DNA of 37,767 nucleotides from a virus. The DNA is taken from positions 1-37,767 of the IMG/VR virus record IMGVR_UViG_3300017605_001532; one strand, written 5' to 3'. Both the position numbers and the translations under genes were made by a program. The notes under the pieces were generated by a model. The model ran no database searches, was not told the DNA's origin, and worked only from the letters and a program-made list of their open reading frames with translations. This document shows, piece after piece, positions 14,001 through 22,632 of the stretch (positions within the stretch are counted from its first letter, which is position 1; each line of letters begins with the position of its first letter).

Positions 14001-16375
14001 TGAGCGGCTACCGCAGATATAATCCAGGCGACGACGCCCACGTCACCGACGGCGACTCCGGCTGGCTGGGCGTGAACATGCGCCTGGACCCGTGCCAGCT
14101 CCCGCCCGGGATCTGCGCCGGGGCTAAGAACAAACGGTTTCGGTTCGGGAAAGCTTCGACGCGGCGCGGTATCGTTAAACTGCCGTACTTTGCCCGGCTC
14201 GGCGCCCCGTTCCCGCTGGTGTTCCCGATTGACTTCGAACAGCCATGGCCGATTGGCGTGAACATCCACGGCGCCGGCACGTTCGATGACCCCGATGACG
14301 CCAAGTGGACCATCATCGCCGCGGATGGACGGGTGTTTGCCACCGCGCAGGGGATTGTCGCGTTCAAGCTGCGGCTGCCCGTGGGCGTCGTGCTGAGCGG
14401 GCGGGTGTTCTTTGTCCAGGCGGTGAGCAAGTTTTATATGTTCCGCGGCCCGGACGCCTCGACGCTCGTGATGGAAGATGTCGCGATCGGATGGACCGAG
14501 GTGACCCAGGAGAACTCGGGTGCTGGCAATGGCACCGGGACTTTGACGATTCCCAATTCGTCGTTCGCGCTGTTCTTTCAGAACCGGCTCTTCGTGCTCT
14601 ATGGGCGGGATGAGATTGCGGTGAGCGATGCGCTGAACATGACACGCTACTCAATCACGAACGCTTTCCGGATAAACAAAGGGTCGAGCGACGCGCTCAC
14701 GGGCATCTACGCTTGGAACGATACGACGGTGGTGGTGACCAAGGAACACAGCATTTACGCGGTGTCAAATCTAATTCCCAATTCGATGGGTGACTTTGAC
14801 CAGGCGCGTCTCGAGGTGGTGACGACGGACTGGGGCATCATCGCGCCAAAATCCATGGTGGCGGTCGGCACCGACCTGCTCGGCCTCTCGCAACGGGGAG
14901 TGGTGAGTATCCGGCAGACGGAGACCAACAAGCTCCAGGCGGTGGACCTGCCACTGTCCGACCCCATCGCGCCGCTCATCCAAAGCATCCACTGGCTTCA
15001 CGCGCACCTGGCAGTGGGCGCGTTCTGGGATAACAAATATTACCTGGCCATCCCCCGTGACAGCGCGGAGGTCGAGGGACAGGAGCTGCTGGTCAATCGT
15101 TACTACGACGAGGACGGCGAGCTGCGCATTTCGACACTTGTGCCGACGCGCACGTATCGCGTGGTGCTGCCCGAGAACGCGTTCATCGCGGATGATGTCA
15201 CGTATGACGCGACTCTGCTCCCAACCACCGAGGATGTCGTGTCGATTGACGGCAAAGGGACTTTCACCGGGACGCCCGGCGCGCTGGTCAAGGCCAGCCT
15301 GCGCCAGGTATTCAAAGGGGTGAACAACGCCGTGCTCGTGTATGACACGCTCAACAGCCAATGGGCTGGCTACGATGAATCGCGGGCGTTGATGGTGCAG
15401 GACTTTCTGCTGGCCGATTACAACGACGGCGAGCGTCTGCAGTTCGTGAGCGCCGATGGGTTCTTCAATCTGTACGAGGAAGGGTTCGACGACGATATTT
15501 TCCAGGAAAACCTGTCGCCCTACCTCGACCTGGTGGTGGACCAGCTCCCGGCCCCGGGCGACACCATCACGGTGCAACTGCCCGATGCCACGGGCGGCAT
15601 CGTGGTGACCGTCACCAACGACGCGGTGAACACTGCCGCGACCATCGATGACACCGCGACGTGGGGTTGCGCGGACCTCGAAACCGCCCAACGCAATCTG
15701 TGGACCGACCCCAATAATGTCGGCGGTTACAAGCATTGGCTCACAACGGGCAACACCGTGGTGCAGATTGCCGGCGGCGTGCGCATCCAAAGCCAGACTG
15801 TGTCGCCGCCCTTGGTGGTGTTCGTTGGGAGCAACTGGAGTTATCGGAAGGTAGGGAATGGGCCGGCCATCATCCCGATTGGTATCGAGGATTATTTTCT
15901 CTCGCGCGGTTACATGCCGCAGACGGAGGACGAACGGTTGCTGGGCAAGTATGTGCCCAAGAATTTCAAGGGGGCCACGATGAGCCTGCGCACATGGGAC
16001 CCGCTGTTGACCATCCTCACGCGCACCGACGGCGAGAACGAGAAGAAGGTATTGCGCGACCTGCTGCGCAAAAGCCGGCGCAAATCGTATGTGTGGGGCC
16101 GCCAGGCCATCGACACGATGAACAACGACGCCGGCCACGGCAACCCTTTCCGCGAGGATTACTCGATTCTCCTGGCCGAGAGCGACCAGTTCGAGCTCGG
16201 CCCCGATGAAGGGGTGGACCCGGAGATTCTCCAGGAATGCACGGAAGGGGCCAAGCTAAGGGCGTCTGGGAAGTGGCTGCAGGTCGAGGTAAGCGGGTTT
16301 CAGGGCAGGTCGGAGATTACCTCCATTGAGATTAAGGCCACGACGGGGGCGAGAAGGGCAGGGGCGATAGCGTGA
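14000..16375 (+). CDS. Tail nozzle / tail tubular protein B-like
   Basis: Start ATG 14000 shares a base with the preceding stop; the open frame reaches further upstream through the lipoprotein gene and is rejected. The protein has 791 aa. The N-terminus (GWLGVNMRLDPCQLPPGICA, then AKNKRFRFGKASTRRGIVKL) is the typical opening of podovirus nozzle proteins. These carry 'N.r...G....R.G' and then a beta-propeller. FALFFQNRLFVLYGRDEIAV and AVGAFWDNKYYLAIPRDSAE are propeller-blade motifs of this family. The C-terminal third is extended. The protein should close the tail tube distally and hold spikes. No signal peptide, unlike the preceding block. Confidence 0.75.
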   Translation: MSGYRRYNPGDDAHVTDGDSGWLGVNMRLDPCQLPPGICAGAKNKRFRFGKASTRRGIVKLPYFARLGAPFPLVFPIDFEQPWPIGVNIHGAGTFDDPDDAKWTIIAADGRVFATAQGIVAFKLRLPVGVVLSGRVFFVQAVSKFYMFRGPDASTLVMEDVAIGWTEVTQENSGAGNGTGTLTIPNSSFALFFQNRLFVLYGRDEIAVSDALNMTRYSITNAFRINKGSSDALTGIYAWNDTTVVVTKEHSIYAVSNLIPNSMGDFDQARLEVVTTDWGIIAPKSMVAVGTDLLGLSQRGVVSIRQTETNKLQAVDLPLSDPIAPLIQSIHWLHAHLAVGAFWDNKYYLAIPRDSAEVEGQELLVNRYYDEDGELRISTLVPTRTYRVVLPENAFIADDVTYDATLLPTTEDVVSIDGKGTFTGTPGALVKASLRQVFKGVNNAVLVYDTLNSQWAGYDESRALMVQDFLLADYNDGERLQFVSADGFFNLYEEGFDDDIFQENLSPYLDLVVDQLPAPGDTITVQLPDATGGIVVTVTNDAVNTAATIDDTATWGCADLETAQRNLWTDPNNVGGYKHWLTTGNTVVQIAGGVRIQSQTVSPPLVVFVGSNWSYRKVGNGPAIIPIGIEDYFLSRGYMPQTEDERLLGKYVPKNFKGATMSLRTWDPLLTILTRTDGENEKKVLRDLLRKSRRKSYVWGRQAIDTMNNDAGHGNPFREDYSILLAESDQFELGPDEGVDPEILQECTEGAKLRASGKWLQVEVSGFQGRSEITSIEIKATTGARRAGAIA

Positions 16376-16377
16376 GA

Positions 16378-16463
16378 ACAGAGGTCAGAGTCAGAGGTCA
16401 GAAGTCAGAGGTCAGAGCGGACTCCTCTTCGCTGACATCTGATCTCTGTCCTCTGACCTCTGG
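16378..16463 (+). repeat. Palindromic CAGAGGTCAGAG-type element
   Basis: The left arm (16378-16417) is built from repeated GAGGTCAGA/AAGTCAGA words. The right arm (16431-16462) carries the complement, CTGACATCTGATCTCTG then CTCTGACCTCTG. It fills the 115-bp spacer between the nozzle gene and the gene at 16491. It is a different sequence family from the AACAGGAG elements but has the same design: purine-rich tandem words and a complementary pyrimidine-rich arm at a gene boundary. Confidence 0.8.
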
Positions 16464-16490
16464 CCCGACGGAGCACCGGAGCAAACAATC

Positions 16491-17048
16491 ATGAGCCGAA
16501 CATTCGAAGACGGTGCCAGCCCACTCCCGCAAAACTTCGTCACGCGGGACGAGCTGATTGATTGGGTGCAGGAACAACAGCCGATACCCGGCACGATGCT
16601 GGCCGCGGTGCAAGGGCTGGTGACCACCGGCATTGTCCGCGTGACTAACGCGAGTCCTGGAAACGCGGCGATGGACACCGTTGCGATGTCGGCGATGGGC
16701 GCCTCGATTGTCAATATCACGAACATCGGCGCGTTGCGGCAACTTGAAGTGGATTACGAAACGTTGACCGGGAGCGGGTCGGTGAACCCGGCAAAGTTCT
16801 TGACGTTGCTCGCGAGCACGTCGGGCGGCCCCTACGCGATAACCATCGCCGCGGGGACGTACATCGGGCAGTTGAAGTATCTCAACTCGCCCGTGACCAC
16901 GACGCAGAACTTTGTGCTCACCGGCGCGCTGGCTGGCATCGCGCAAATCGAGTTTGGCACCGCCGGCGGCGGCGTGGGCTACACGGCGCTGCTGCAATGG
17001 GACGGAGCGAAGTGGCAGTGGCTGGGGGGCAACGCGCTGGTGACATGA
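16491..17048 (+). CDS. Small tail-fibre-like protein (185 aa)
   Basis: The N-terminal 35 residues (ASPLPQNFVTRDELIDWVQE) are polar and helical. The rest is beta-rich, Gly/Thr/Ala-rich and lacks charged clusters (LLASTSGGPYAITIAAGTYI; AGGGVGYTALLQWDGAKWQW), like short fibre tips or baseplate-hub sleeves. It ends 25 bp before the pectate-lyase-type spike gene and could anchor that spike or form its head-binding adaptor. There is no signal peptide and no defined domain. Confidence 0.5.
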   Translation: MSRTFEDGASPLPQNFVTRDELIDWVQEQQPIPGTMLAAVQGLVTTGIVRVTNASPGNAAMDTVAMSAMGASIVNITNIGALRQLEVDYETLTGSGSVNPAKFLTLLASTSGGPYAITIAAGTYIGQLKYLNSPVTTTQNFVLTGALAGIAQIEFGTAGGGVGYTALLQWDGAKWQWLGGNALVT

Positions 17049-17073
17049 GTAGAATTGGAAACCGGAAAACAAT

Positions 17074-19386
17074 ATGGCTTTAACCGCAAAAGTTACCCCT
17101 TCCTTCACCTGGCCCGACGCCAGCAAAGTCACCCTGGCGCGTTTGCGCCTCACGGCGCGGCCGACGGTCGAGTTGTTGGGTACACTCATCACCAGCCAAC
17201 TCGCCGACGGCGCGGTGACGCTGCCCAAACTTGATGCCGCGTTGCGCGGCCGCTTCGTCAATGTCAAGGATGCGCCGTACGGCGCCGTCGGTGACGGAGT
17301 GACCAACGACACGCCCAGCATCATGCTCGCCCTGGCGACCCTCAAGGCGGCCGGCGGCGGTGTTCTGCGCATCCCCAAGGGCCGCTACCTGATGAACAAG
17401 ACGGTGGACGGCTATGCCATCGGTCAGTACGAGGCGGGCAACAATTACGCGCTCCTGATTGATTTCCCCAATTGCATCATCGAGGGAGATGGCATGGGGT
17501 TGACGGTCCTGGTGGCGGGCACGGTGAGCACCACAATTATTTACGGCTCGGCAGGGAACATCGGCATCAAGGGGATTACGTTCGAGCAGGGGGATGCCTC
17601 AACCGACTTCGCAGCATGCGCCACAACGCTCTCGCGCACGGGCCTGGACCCCAACACGGCCACCAACTTCATCGACCAGGGCTGGACGCTGGCCACGATG
17701 ATTTATTTCGTGGGCACGCCCGGCGCGTACATCTCGAACATTTTCGTGCAGGAATGCGAGCTCCTCAACCCGGTGCGTTACGGCATCGGGCTGGGCTGGG
17801 CTAAGAATGTTAGGTTCGCCAATAACCTCATCAAGTATTACGACGGGTTCCTGCCACCGGTGCACGCACAGACGGCGCTGGGCGCGGGACGCGTGGGCAT
17901 CTTCAGTGGGCATGAGCACGTCCAGGATGTCACGGTCGTCGGGAATAACTTCAATGGCAACGTGGCGGGAACTGCCTACTCGACCTACCACGGGTCACCG
18001 CCAGGGACGATCTATTACACGCAAATTGCCGCGGATGGTTTCGTGTGGTTCGGCCTGGGCGGGAACATCACGGTGACGGGGAACACGATCCGCAACTATG
18101 CTCTGGAGGCGTGCAATCTGCCCACCGGCCCGGTGGTGTGCTCGAACAACGTGTTTACCACTGTCGGCGTCGGGACGCCCAGCGCCGTCGCGATGTTTAT
18201 GGCGCCCTCCTCACCCAATGACACGGATGTCGATAAGCGCACTTATGTTTTCAACTCGAACACCGTCATCGGTGGCGCGGCCGGGTTCGTGGGCAAGGGG
18301 CCTATTTATGCCGCGACGTTGCCCTGCCCGTATTTCCGGGCGATTTGCAACGACAACATTTTCGAGGGAGTCACGTTTCCCGTCGGCGTGATCGGCGCGG
18401 AGGTGTTTGAATGCAACGGCAATATCTCGACGGATTGCACCACGTTCTTCACCTGCGACGCCACCGCGCCCGCGGCGGCATATCCGCTCGTGGATTTCCG
18501 ATCGAAATTTTTCGTGTTCGCCGACAACGTGATTGTCGGCTGCACGGCCGTCGGTTATCACTTTAGTTACCCGATGCAGGACAACGGCGTGATCGTCATC
18601 AGTGGGGGGGTGATCCAAAAGGGCCTGTATCACGCCGGCTTTGTCGCGCCGACGGCCGGCACGACCTACAACGTGCTGGTGAATGATGTGGTGTTTGTCG
18701 ATTCTGCCGGGCTGGAGTGCGCGCCGCTGTTCAACGACCCAATCTCTCCCGACGTGAAATTTGTGCGCCATTTCGGACGCCCGTTTCATACCGACACATC
18801 TCCCCGGACGCCGGCCCTGGGTTACCGCAAAGGTGACGTGCTGCGCAATACCGCCCGCAGTAAGGGCGGTGTCCTTTTCTGGGAAGCCATCGGCGATGGG
18901 ATTGGCGGGGCGACGTTCGAGCCGGTGTTCTCCGCCTGCCGCGGCGTGATGGCGCAGGGGCGCATCTACGCGCTGAGCGCGGCGACGCCGGTCGAGCTGC
19001 TGCCGCAACTGGAAGGGCAAGCCCCGCGCATGGTGTCGCTCAGCGTCATCAACGCCAAGGCTTGCACCTGGAGCGGGGGCGGGAACACGGTTTTGCGCGT
19101 GCGGACAAAACCTGTCACCGGGTCGCCGATTACCCTGGCGGATATTCCGATCGCCAAACTCATCACGGGCACGACGCTGGTCGCCCAGGCGGACATCACC
19201 TTCTTTAAGCCGGCGGATGACGTGGGCGGTTTCGGCGGGGCAACGATTGTGGGGAGCGGCATCGAGGTTGTTGGCTGGGACACAGTGCTCAATAGCGCGG
19301 TGAACCTGGTAACTAACGCGGCTAATACTGATGGGCCGGTGGTTATCGCGGCGCAGTGTTTCCTGGAGTATGCGACGAGTGTGTAA
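17074..19386 (+). CDS. Tailspike with pectate-lyase-3-type beta-helix
   Basis: A 770-aa protein. Residues 1-62 form a short virion-binding region ending in LADGAVTLPKLDAALRGRFV. Then NVKDAPYGAVGDGVTNDTPS is the hallmark start of the pectate lyase 3 (endopolygalacturonase-like) fold, followed by GGGVLRIPKGRYLMNKTVDG. Repeated coils with Asn/Gly/Val run to about residue 570 (NVRFANNLIKYYDG; GNITVTGNTIRNYALEA). The C-terminal 200 residues are a separate beta-rich domain. Such spikes bind and often cut host capsule or O-antigen. No signal peptide is present, in contrast to the beta-helix gene at 11266. An AT-rich spacer with GGAAA precedes the start. Confidence 0.8.
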   Translation: MALTAKVTPSFTWPDASKVTLARLRLTARPTVELLGTLITSQLADGAVTLPKLDAALRGRFVNVKDAPYGAVGDGVTNDTPSIMLALATLKAAGGGVLRIPKGRYLMNKTVDGYAIGQYEAGNNYALLIDFPNCIIEGDGMGLTVLVAGTVSTTIIYGSAGNIGIKGITFEQGDASTDFAACATTLSRTGLDPNTATNFIDQGWTLATMIYFVGTPGAYISNIFVQECELLNPVRYGIGLGWAKNVRFANNLIKYYDGFLPPVHAQTALGAGRVGIFSGHEHVQDVTVVGNNFNGNVAGTAYSTYHGSPPGTIYYTQIAADGFVWFGLGGNITVTGNTIRNYALEACNLPTGPVVCSNNVFTTVGVGTPSAVAMFMAPSSPNDTDVDKRTYVFNSNTVIGGAAGFVGKGPIYAATLPCPYFRAICNDNIFEGVTFPVGVIGAEVFECNGNISTDCTTFFTCDATAPAAAYPLVDFRSKFFVFADNVIVGCTAVGYHFSYPMQDNGVIVISGGVIQKGLYHAGFVAPTAGTTYNVLVNDVVFVDSAGLECAPLFNDPISPDVKFVRHFGRPFHTDTSPRTPALGYRKGDVLRNTARSKGGVLFWEAIGDGIGGATFEPVFSACRGVMAQGRIYALSAATPVELLPQLEGQAPRMVSLSVINAKACTWSGGGNTVLRVRTKPVTGSPITLADIPIAKLITGTTLVAQADITFFKPADDVGGFGGATIVGSGIEVVGWDTVLNSAVNLVTNAANTDGPVVIAAQCFLEYATSV

Positions 19387-19390
19387 AGCA

Positions 19391-20467
19391 ATGAGAAACT
19401 TCTTCATCGTGGGCCTGCCCAGGTCACGCACGGCGTGGCTGGCCAACCTGTTGACGTTTGGCGAGTGCTTTTGTTTTCACGAGGCCCTGGCGCATGTACA
19501 GAGCCCGCAGAATCTGCCGCAGCTCTTTGCCAACACGGACTTGAACATCGTCGGCGATGCGGACCCGAGCGTGCCGTTGTTCCATGTGGAAATAGCGGAG
19601 TTGTTCCCGGAAGCGAAGTACGTGTTCATCGACCGCGATTACGATTGCGCACTCAAGAGCTACGTCGATTTCATCCGCAACAATCCTTTGAAGGATGGCC
19701 TGGTGCAGAACGAGGAGGAAGCGGTGGCCGGCTTCGCCGTGCTCGCCAAACGCCTGGCCGAAATGAAGGAGACACTGCGAAACCATCACACTCGGACAGT
19801 GAACTTCGCCAGCCTCGATGATTCCGCAACGATGTACTGCCTGCACGAATTTTGCACGGGTGTGCCGATGACCAGACTCCAGCACAACCGCCTGATAATG
19901 CTCCAGAACTTCCGCATCAATGTCATCCCGCGCAAACTCGGACGGAGCGAGATACCCGAGAATGTGAAGAAGCTGGCCACACACCTGCACCTGGCCGCCA
20001 ACGCCCGGCCGACAGCGGTCCCGCAATCAAGCAAGCCGACCAATCTGCACCTCACCTATACCGAGGCCATCGCGGCCCTGTGCGGGCCGAACCGGGCCGC
20101 TTACGACTGGCTCGACCAGCTCCTGGAAGTGTGGCTCACGTGGGACCACATAGCGGACAACGATGTCATCGACAAAGCGATGGCCGGCCGTGTGTTTGAA
20201 AACCTGTTGCTCGCCTGGACGGTGAATCCCTTCTGGCAAAAGTATAAGGAACTGCTGACGCCGGTTCTTAACAACGTCATCTCGGCCTGGCGCGACGGCC
20301 AGCTCGCCTCGTCCGGAGCCAAAGACTACGATGTTTACACCGAGGTGCCCTGCGCGGTGGCCTATCTCCTGGGCGGAACCGCGCTCGTGAAGCAACACAT
20401 GCCGGACCTGCGCTGGCTGGTCGCCAAGATTCGCGCCGAGGACGACGCAAAGGATTTATGTCAATAG
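19391..20467 (+). CDS. Sulfotransferase-like P-loop protein with extra C-terminal domain
   Basis: Start ATG 19391; the open frame extends back into the spike gene. The protein has 358 aa. FFIVGLPRSRTAWLANLLT at residues 4-22 is a 5'-phosphosulfate-binding loop of sulfotransferase type (PRSxTxWL). AKYVFIDRDYDCALKSYVDF is compatible with the 3'-phosphate strand of the fold. From about residue 225 a helical domain (AAYDWLDQLLEVWLTWDHIA; LLAWTVNPFWQKYKELLTPV) has no family I can name. It may modify a glycan or a virion component; substrate unknown. Its stop lies 10 bp inside the next gene. Confidence 0.65.
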   Translation: MRNFFIVGLPRSRTAWLANLLTFGECFCFHEALAHVQSPQNLPQLFANTDLNIVGDADPSVPLFHVEIAELFPEAKYVFIDRDYDCALKSYVDFIRNNPLKDGLVQNEEEAVAGFAVLAKRLAEMKETLRNHHTRTVNFASLDDSATMYCLHEFCTGVPMTRLQHNRLIMLQNFRINVIPRKLGRSEIPENVKKLATHLHLAANARPTAVPQSSKPTNLHLTYTEAIAALCGPNRAAYDWLDQLLEVWLTWDHIADNDVIDKAMAGRVFENLLLAWTVNPFWQKYKELLTPVLNNVISAWRDGQLASSGAKDYDVYTEVPCAVAYLLGGTALVKQHMPDLRWLVAKIRAEDDAKDLCQ

Positions 20468-21600
20468 CATCCGCCGTTATCATCGCAGCGGCCACCGTCG
20501 GCAGCGCCGCCTATTCCGCCAGCCAAACACCCGACGCGCCTGAACCGCGGAACATCGGACAGGAAACGCGGGACACACTCCAGGCGCGCATCGACCTGGC
20601 ACCGCAACTCGGCAAGCTCCAGGAGGACGATAGCGTCCGCCAGATGAAGCTGCTCCAGCAATCGTTGCTGGGCATTCCCGGCGGTCCACGCCAGGAGGTC
20701 TATGACGATGTCGAGACGGTGCCGGAACATGCCATCGGCGGGGACCGGAACACCCCGCCATCCGACCCACGAGCGGTCTGGCGTCAATACAGCGCGGGCG
20801 GCGGCCCGCAGGGTGGCGCCAGCGGAACTTGGATTGTCCCGGCCACGACGCGCAAGGTCACCAAGACCCGCACGGTCACTGACCCCAGCCAGCGCGGCTA
20901 CCTCGACCTGCTCGAACACGACATCACCCCGGCGCTTTCGCGCGCGCAATCGGAGGCCTCCAGCACGCAGCGGACCGGCGACATTGCCGACGTGTCCCGG
21001 CTCGCGGGTCCGGCTCGCGCCGCGCTCCGCTCCGCACAGCCGGAAGCCGCCTCGCTCCTGGACTTGCTCACGGCGCAATCCACGGACGAAGTCAAGGCCG
21101 GCACGGGCATGGACCCTGGGATGCAACGCGAAGTCGAACAGAGCGTGCGCAGCGCGCAGGGCGCTCGCGGGTTCGGGTATGGCAACAACGATGTCACGCA
21201 GGAAGTGGTTACTCGCGGCAGCGCCGGCCAGGCGTTGCTCCGCCAACGCCAGGCGCAAGCGGCGCGAGTGCTCGGGCTCAACCAGGGATTCTACGGCGAC
21301 CCCTTCCAGGCAATCATCGGCCGGAGTTCGGGCGTGAATGCCGGCGCCGCCACCGCGACGGCCGGCAGCACCATCGCCCCGCAGTACAATCCGGAGAACC
21401 CGTATGCGAGCGACCTCTACAACACGAACTACAACGCGGAAGCGGCGGCGGGTATCTCGCGCTACAACAACATGAACAATCTGCTTGGCGCGGGCATCGG
21501 CGCGGCCGGCTCGCTTTACGGCGGTTACCTCGCAGGGCGCGGGGTGGGAACGTCCAACACGCTACTCACCTCAAACGATTTGCTGCTGACCACGAGATAA
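20458..21600 (+). CDS. Internal virion (ejection) protein A
   Basis: A 380-aa protein overlapping the previous gene by 10 bp. It opens with an Ala/Ile-rich apolar segment (IASAVIIAAATVGSAAYSAS), typical of podovirus pilot proteins that cross the envelope during DNA entry. It closes with a Gly-rich helix hairpin (NNMNNLLGAGIGAAGSLYGG). The middle is helical and Gln/Arg-rich, with a short basic tract. It is followed by two further proteins of ejection type, matching the three-protein sets of T7-like and P22-like phages. The assignment is from composition and order. Confidence 0.6.
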   Translation: MSIASAVIIAAATVGSAAYSASQTPDAPEPRNIGQETRDTLQARIDLAPQLGKLQEDDSVRQMKLLQQSLLGIPGGPRQEVYDDVETVPEHAIGGDRNTPPSDPRAVWRQYSAGGGPQGGASGTWIVPATTRKVTKTRTVTDPSQRGYLDLLEHDITPALSRAQSEASSTQRTGDIADVSRLAGPARAALRSAQPEAASLLDLLTAQSTDEVKAGTGMDPGMQREVEQSVRSAQGARGFGYGNNDVTQEVVTRGSAGQALLRQRQAQAARVLGLNQGFYGDPFQAIIGRSSGVNAGAATATAGSTIAPQYNPENPYASDLYNTNYNAEAAAGISRYNNMNNLLGAGIGAAGSLYGGYLAGRGVGTSNTLLTSNDLLLTTR

Positions 21601-21606
21601 AAGATT

Positions 21607-22632
21607 ATGCCATACGCTCCCGGAATCTCGGCGGACAACAGCGGCCTGACCCGCGGCATCCTGCACGGCAGCGAGAGCATCGCCCGGGGCCTGGAGCGCT
21701 ATCAGGAGAAGAAGGCGGCCGAAGTGCAGAACGGGAAGTTCGCCGAGGGCATCTTCAAGACCAACCCGGAGATCCAGAAACGCATCGGGATGAGCGAGGA
21801 CGAATTCAAGGCGCTGAGCGCCCAGGACAAAATTGCGCTGAGCAGCGGGGCCATTGCTTCGATTCACAACGAGGTCGAGCAGGCCAAGGCCGAAAGCGAA
21901 CGGGCGCAGGCGCAGTTGTATCGGACGCACGCGGCGTACTACCAGGGCGAGGACCAACAGAACGCCGCGTTGGGCGGCGCGCTCCAGCGTTACACGGAGG
22001 CTTACCAGCAGGAACCGGAAGCCGCGGCGCCGATGCCGCCGGGCCCATTGAACGGAGCCTTGGCCGCGATGGGCGGGCCGGGCATACCCACGCTGCCGCC
22101 TGGTGCTCAAGTTGACCAGGCACCATCGCCACCCACTGCCATTGAAACAGCGCTGGCCCGGCATCAGCGCGGCGCCATGGCCGCGCTCTCGACCCCCGGC
22201 CTGGGCGGCAAAGGCGCCGAACGCCTGGCGGAGCTGCTGCTCAAGTATGCGCCCAAGGGGAACGGGACGGATATCGGCATCAAAGATTTGGGCGACGGCG
22301 TGAAGGCGTACTACAAGCCGGGCGGCCAGGTGGAGATACGCAATGACCCAAAGCCGCCGAAACCGGAGAAGGAACACGCTGAGAATTATCCCTGGCTCCT
22401 TTCCGATGATGAAAAGACGGTGATGACCGGCCTTAAGGCAATCACGGACCCGAAGGAACGTGACCTCGCAATTGCGACGCGCACGGCGGTCATGCGGATG
22501 ACCGGGAAGCCCGACGCACTAACCGCAGCGCTCATCAAGATGATGACCGGCGACAAGACGCCGGGACCAGGTGAGGCGCCGAAGGCCAACCCAAAATACA
22601 ATCCGAAACTCGGCCGCATTGAATATCCCTAA
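21607..22632 (+). CDS. Internal virion (ejection) protein B
   Basis: A 341-aa protein that is helical, with coiled-coil character at residues 80-130 (EVEQAKAESERAQAQLYRTH) and a Pro-rich central linker. It has no catalytic motif. It starts six bases after the stop of ejection protein A, and its TAA shares a base with the next ATG (TAATG). It lies directly before the 1757-residue polyvalent protein. It probably packs inside the capsid and is released with the DNA; this rests on position and on the helical composition. Confidence 0.55.
   Translation: MPYAPGISADNSGLTRGILHGSESIARGLERYQEKKAAEVQNGKFAEGIFKTNPEIQKRIGMSEDEFKALSAQDKIALSSGAIASIHNEVEQAKAESERAQAQLYRTHAAYYQGEDQQNAALGGALQRYTEAYQQEPEAAAPMPPGPLNGALAAMGGPGIPTLPPGAQVDQAPSPPTAIETALARHQRGAMAALSTPGLGGKGAERLAELLLKYAPKGNGTDIGIKDLGDGVKAYYKPGGQVEIRNDPKPPKPEKEHAENYPWLLSDDEKTVMTGLKAITDPKERDLAIATRTAVMRMTGKPDALTAALIKMMTGDKTPGPGEAPKANPKYNPKLGRIEYP

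Noticed and set aside
14771-16138. Long minus-strand open frame (455 codons) opposite the tail nozzle gene
   Set aside because: It is antisense to a well-supported nozzle gene, is rich in His/Arg/Gly/Val as expected of an antisense frame in GC-rich DNA, and has no recognisable motif or coupling.
18211-19446. Minus-strand open frame of 411 codons opposite the tailspike
   Set aside because: Antisense shadow with high Arg/His content and no domain; the plus-strand beta-helix is convincing.
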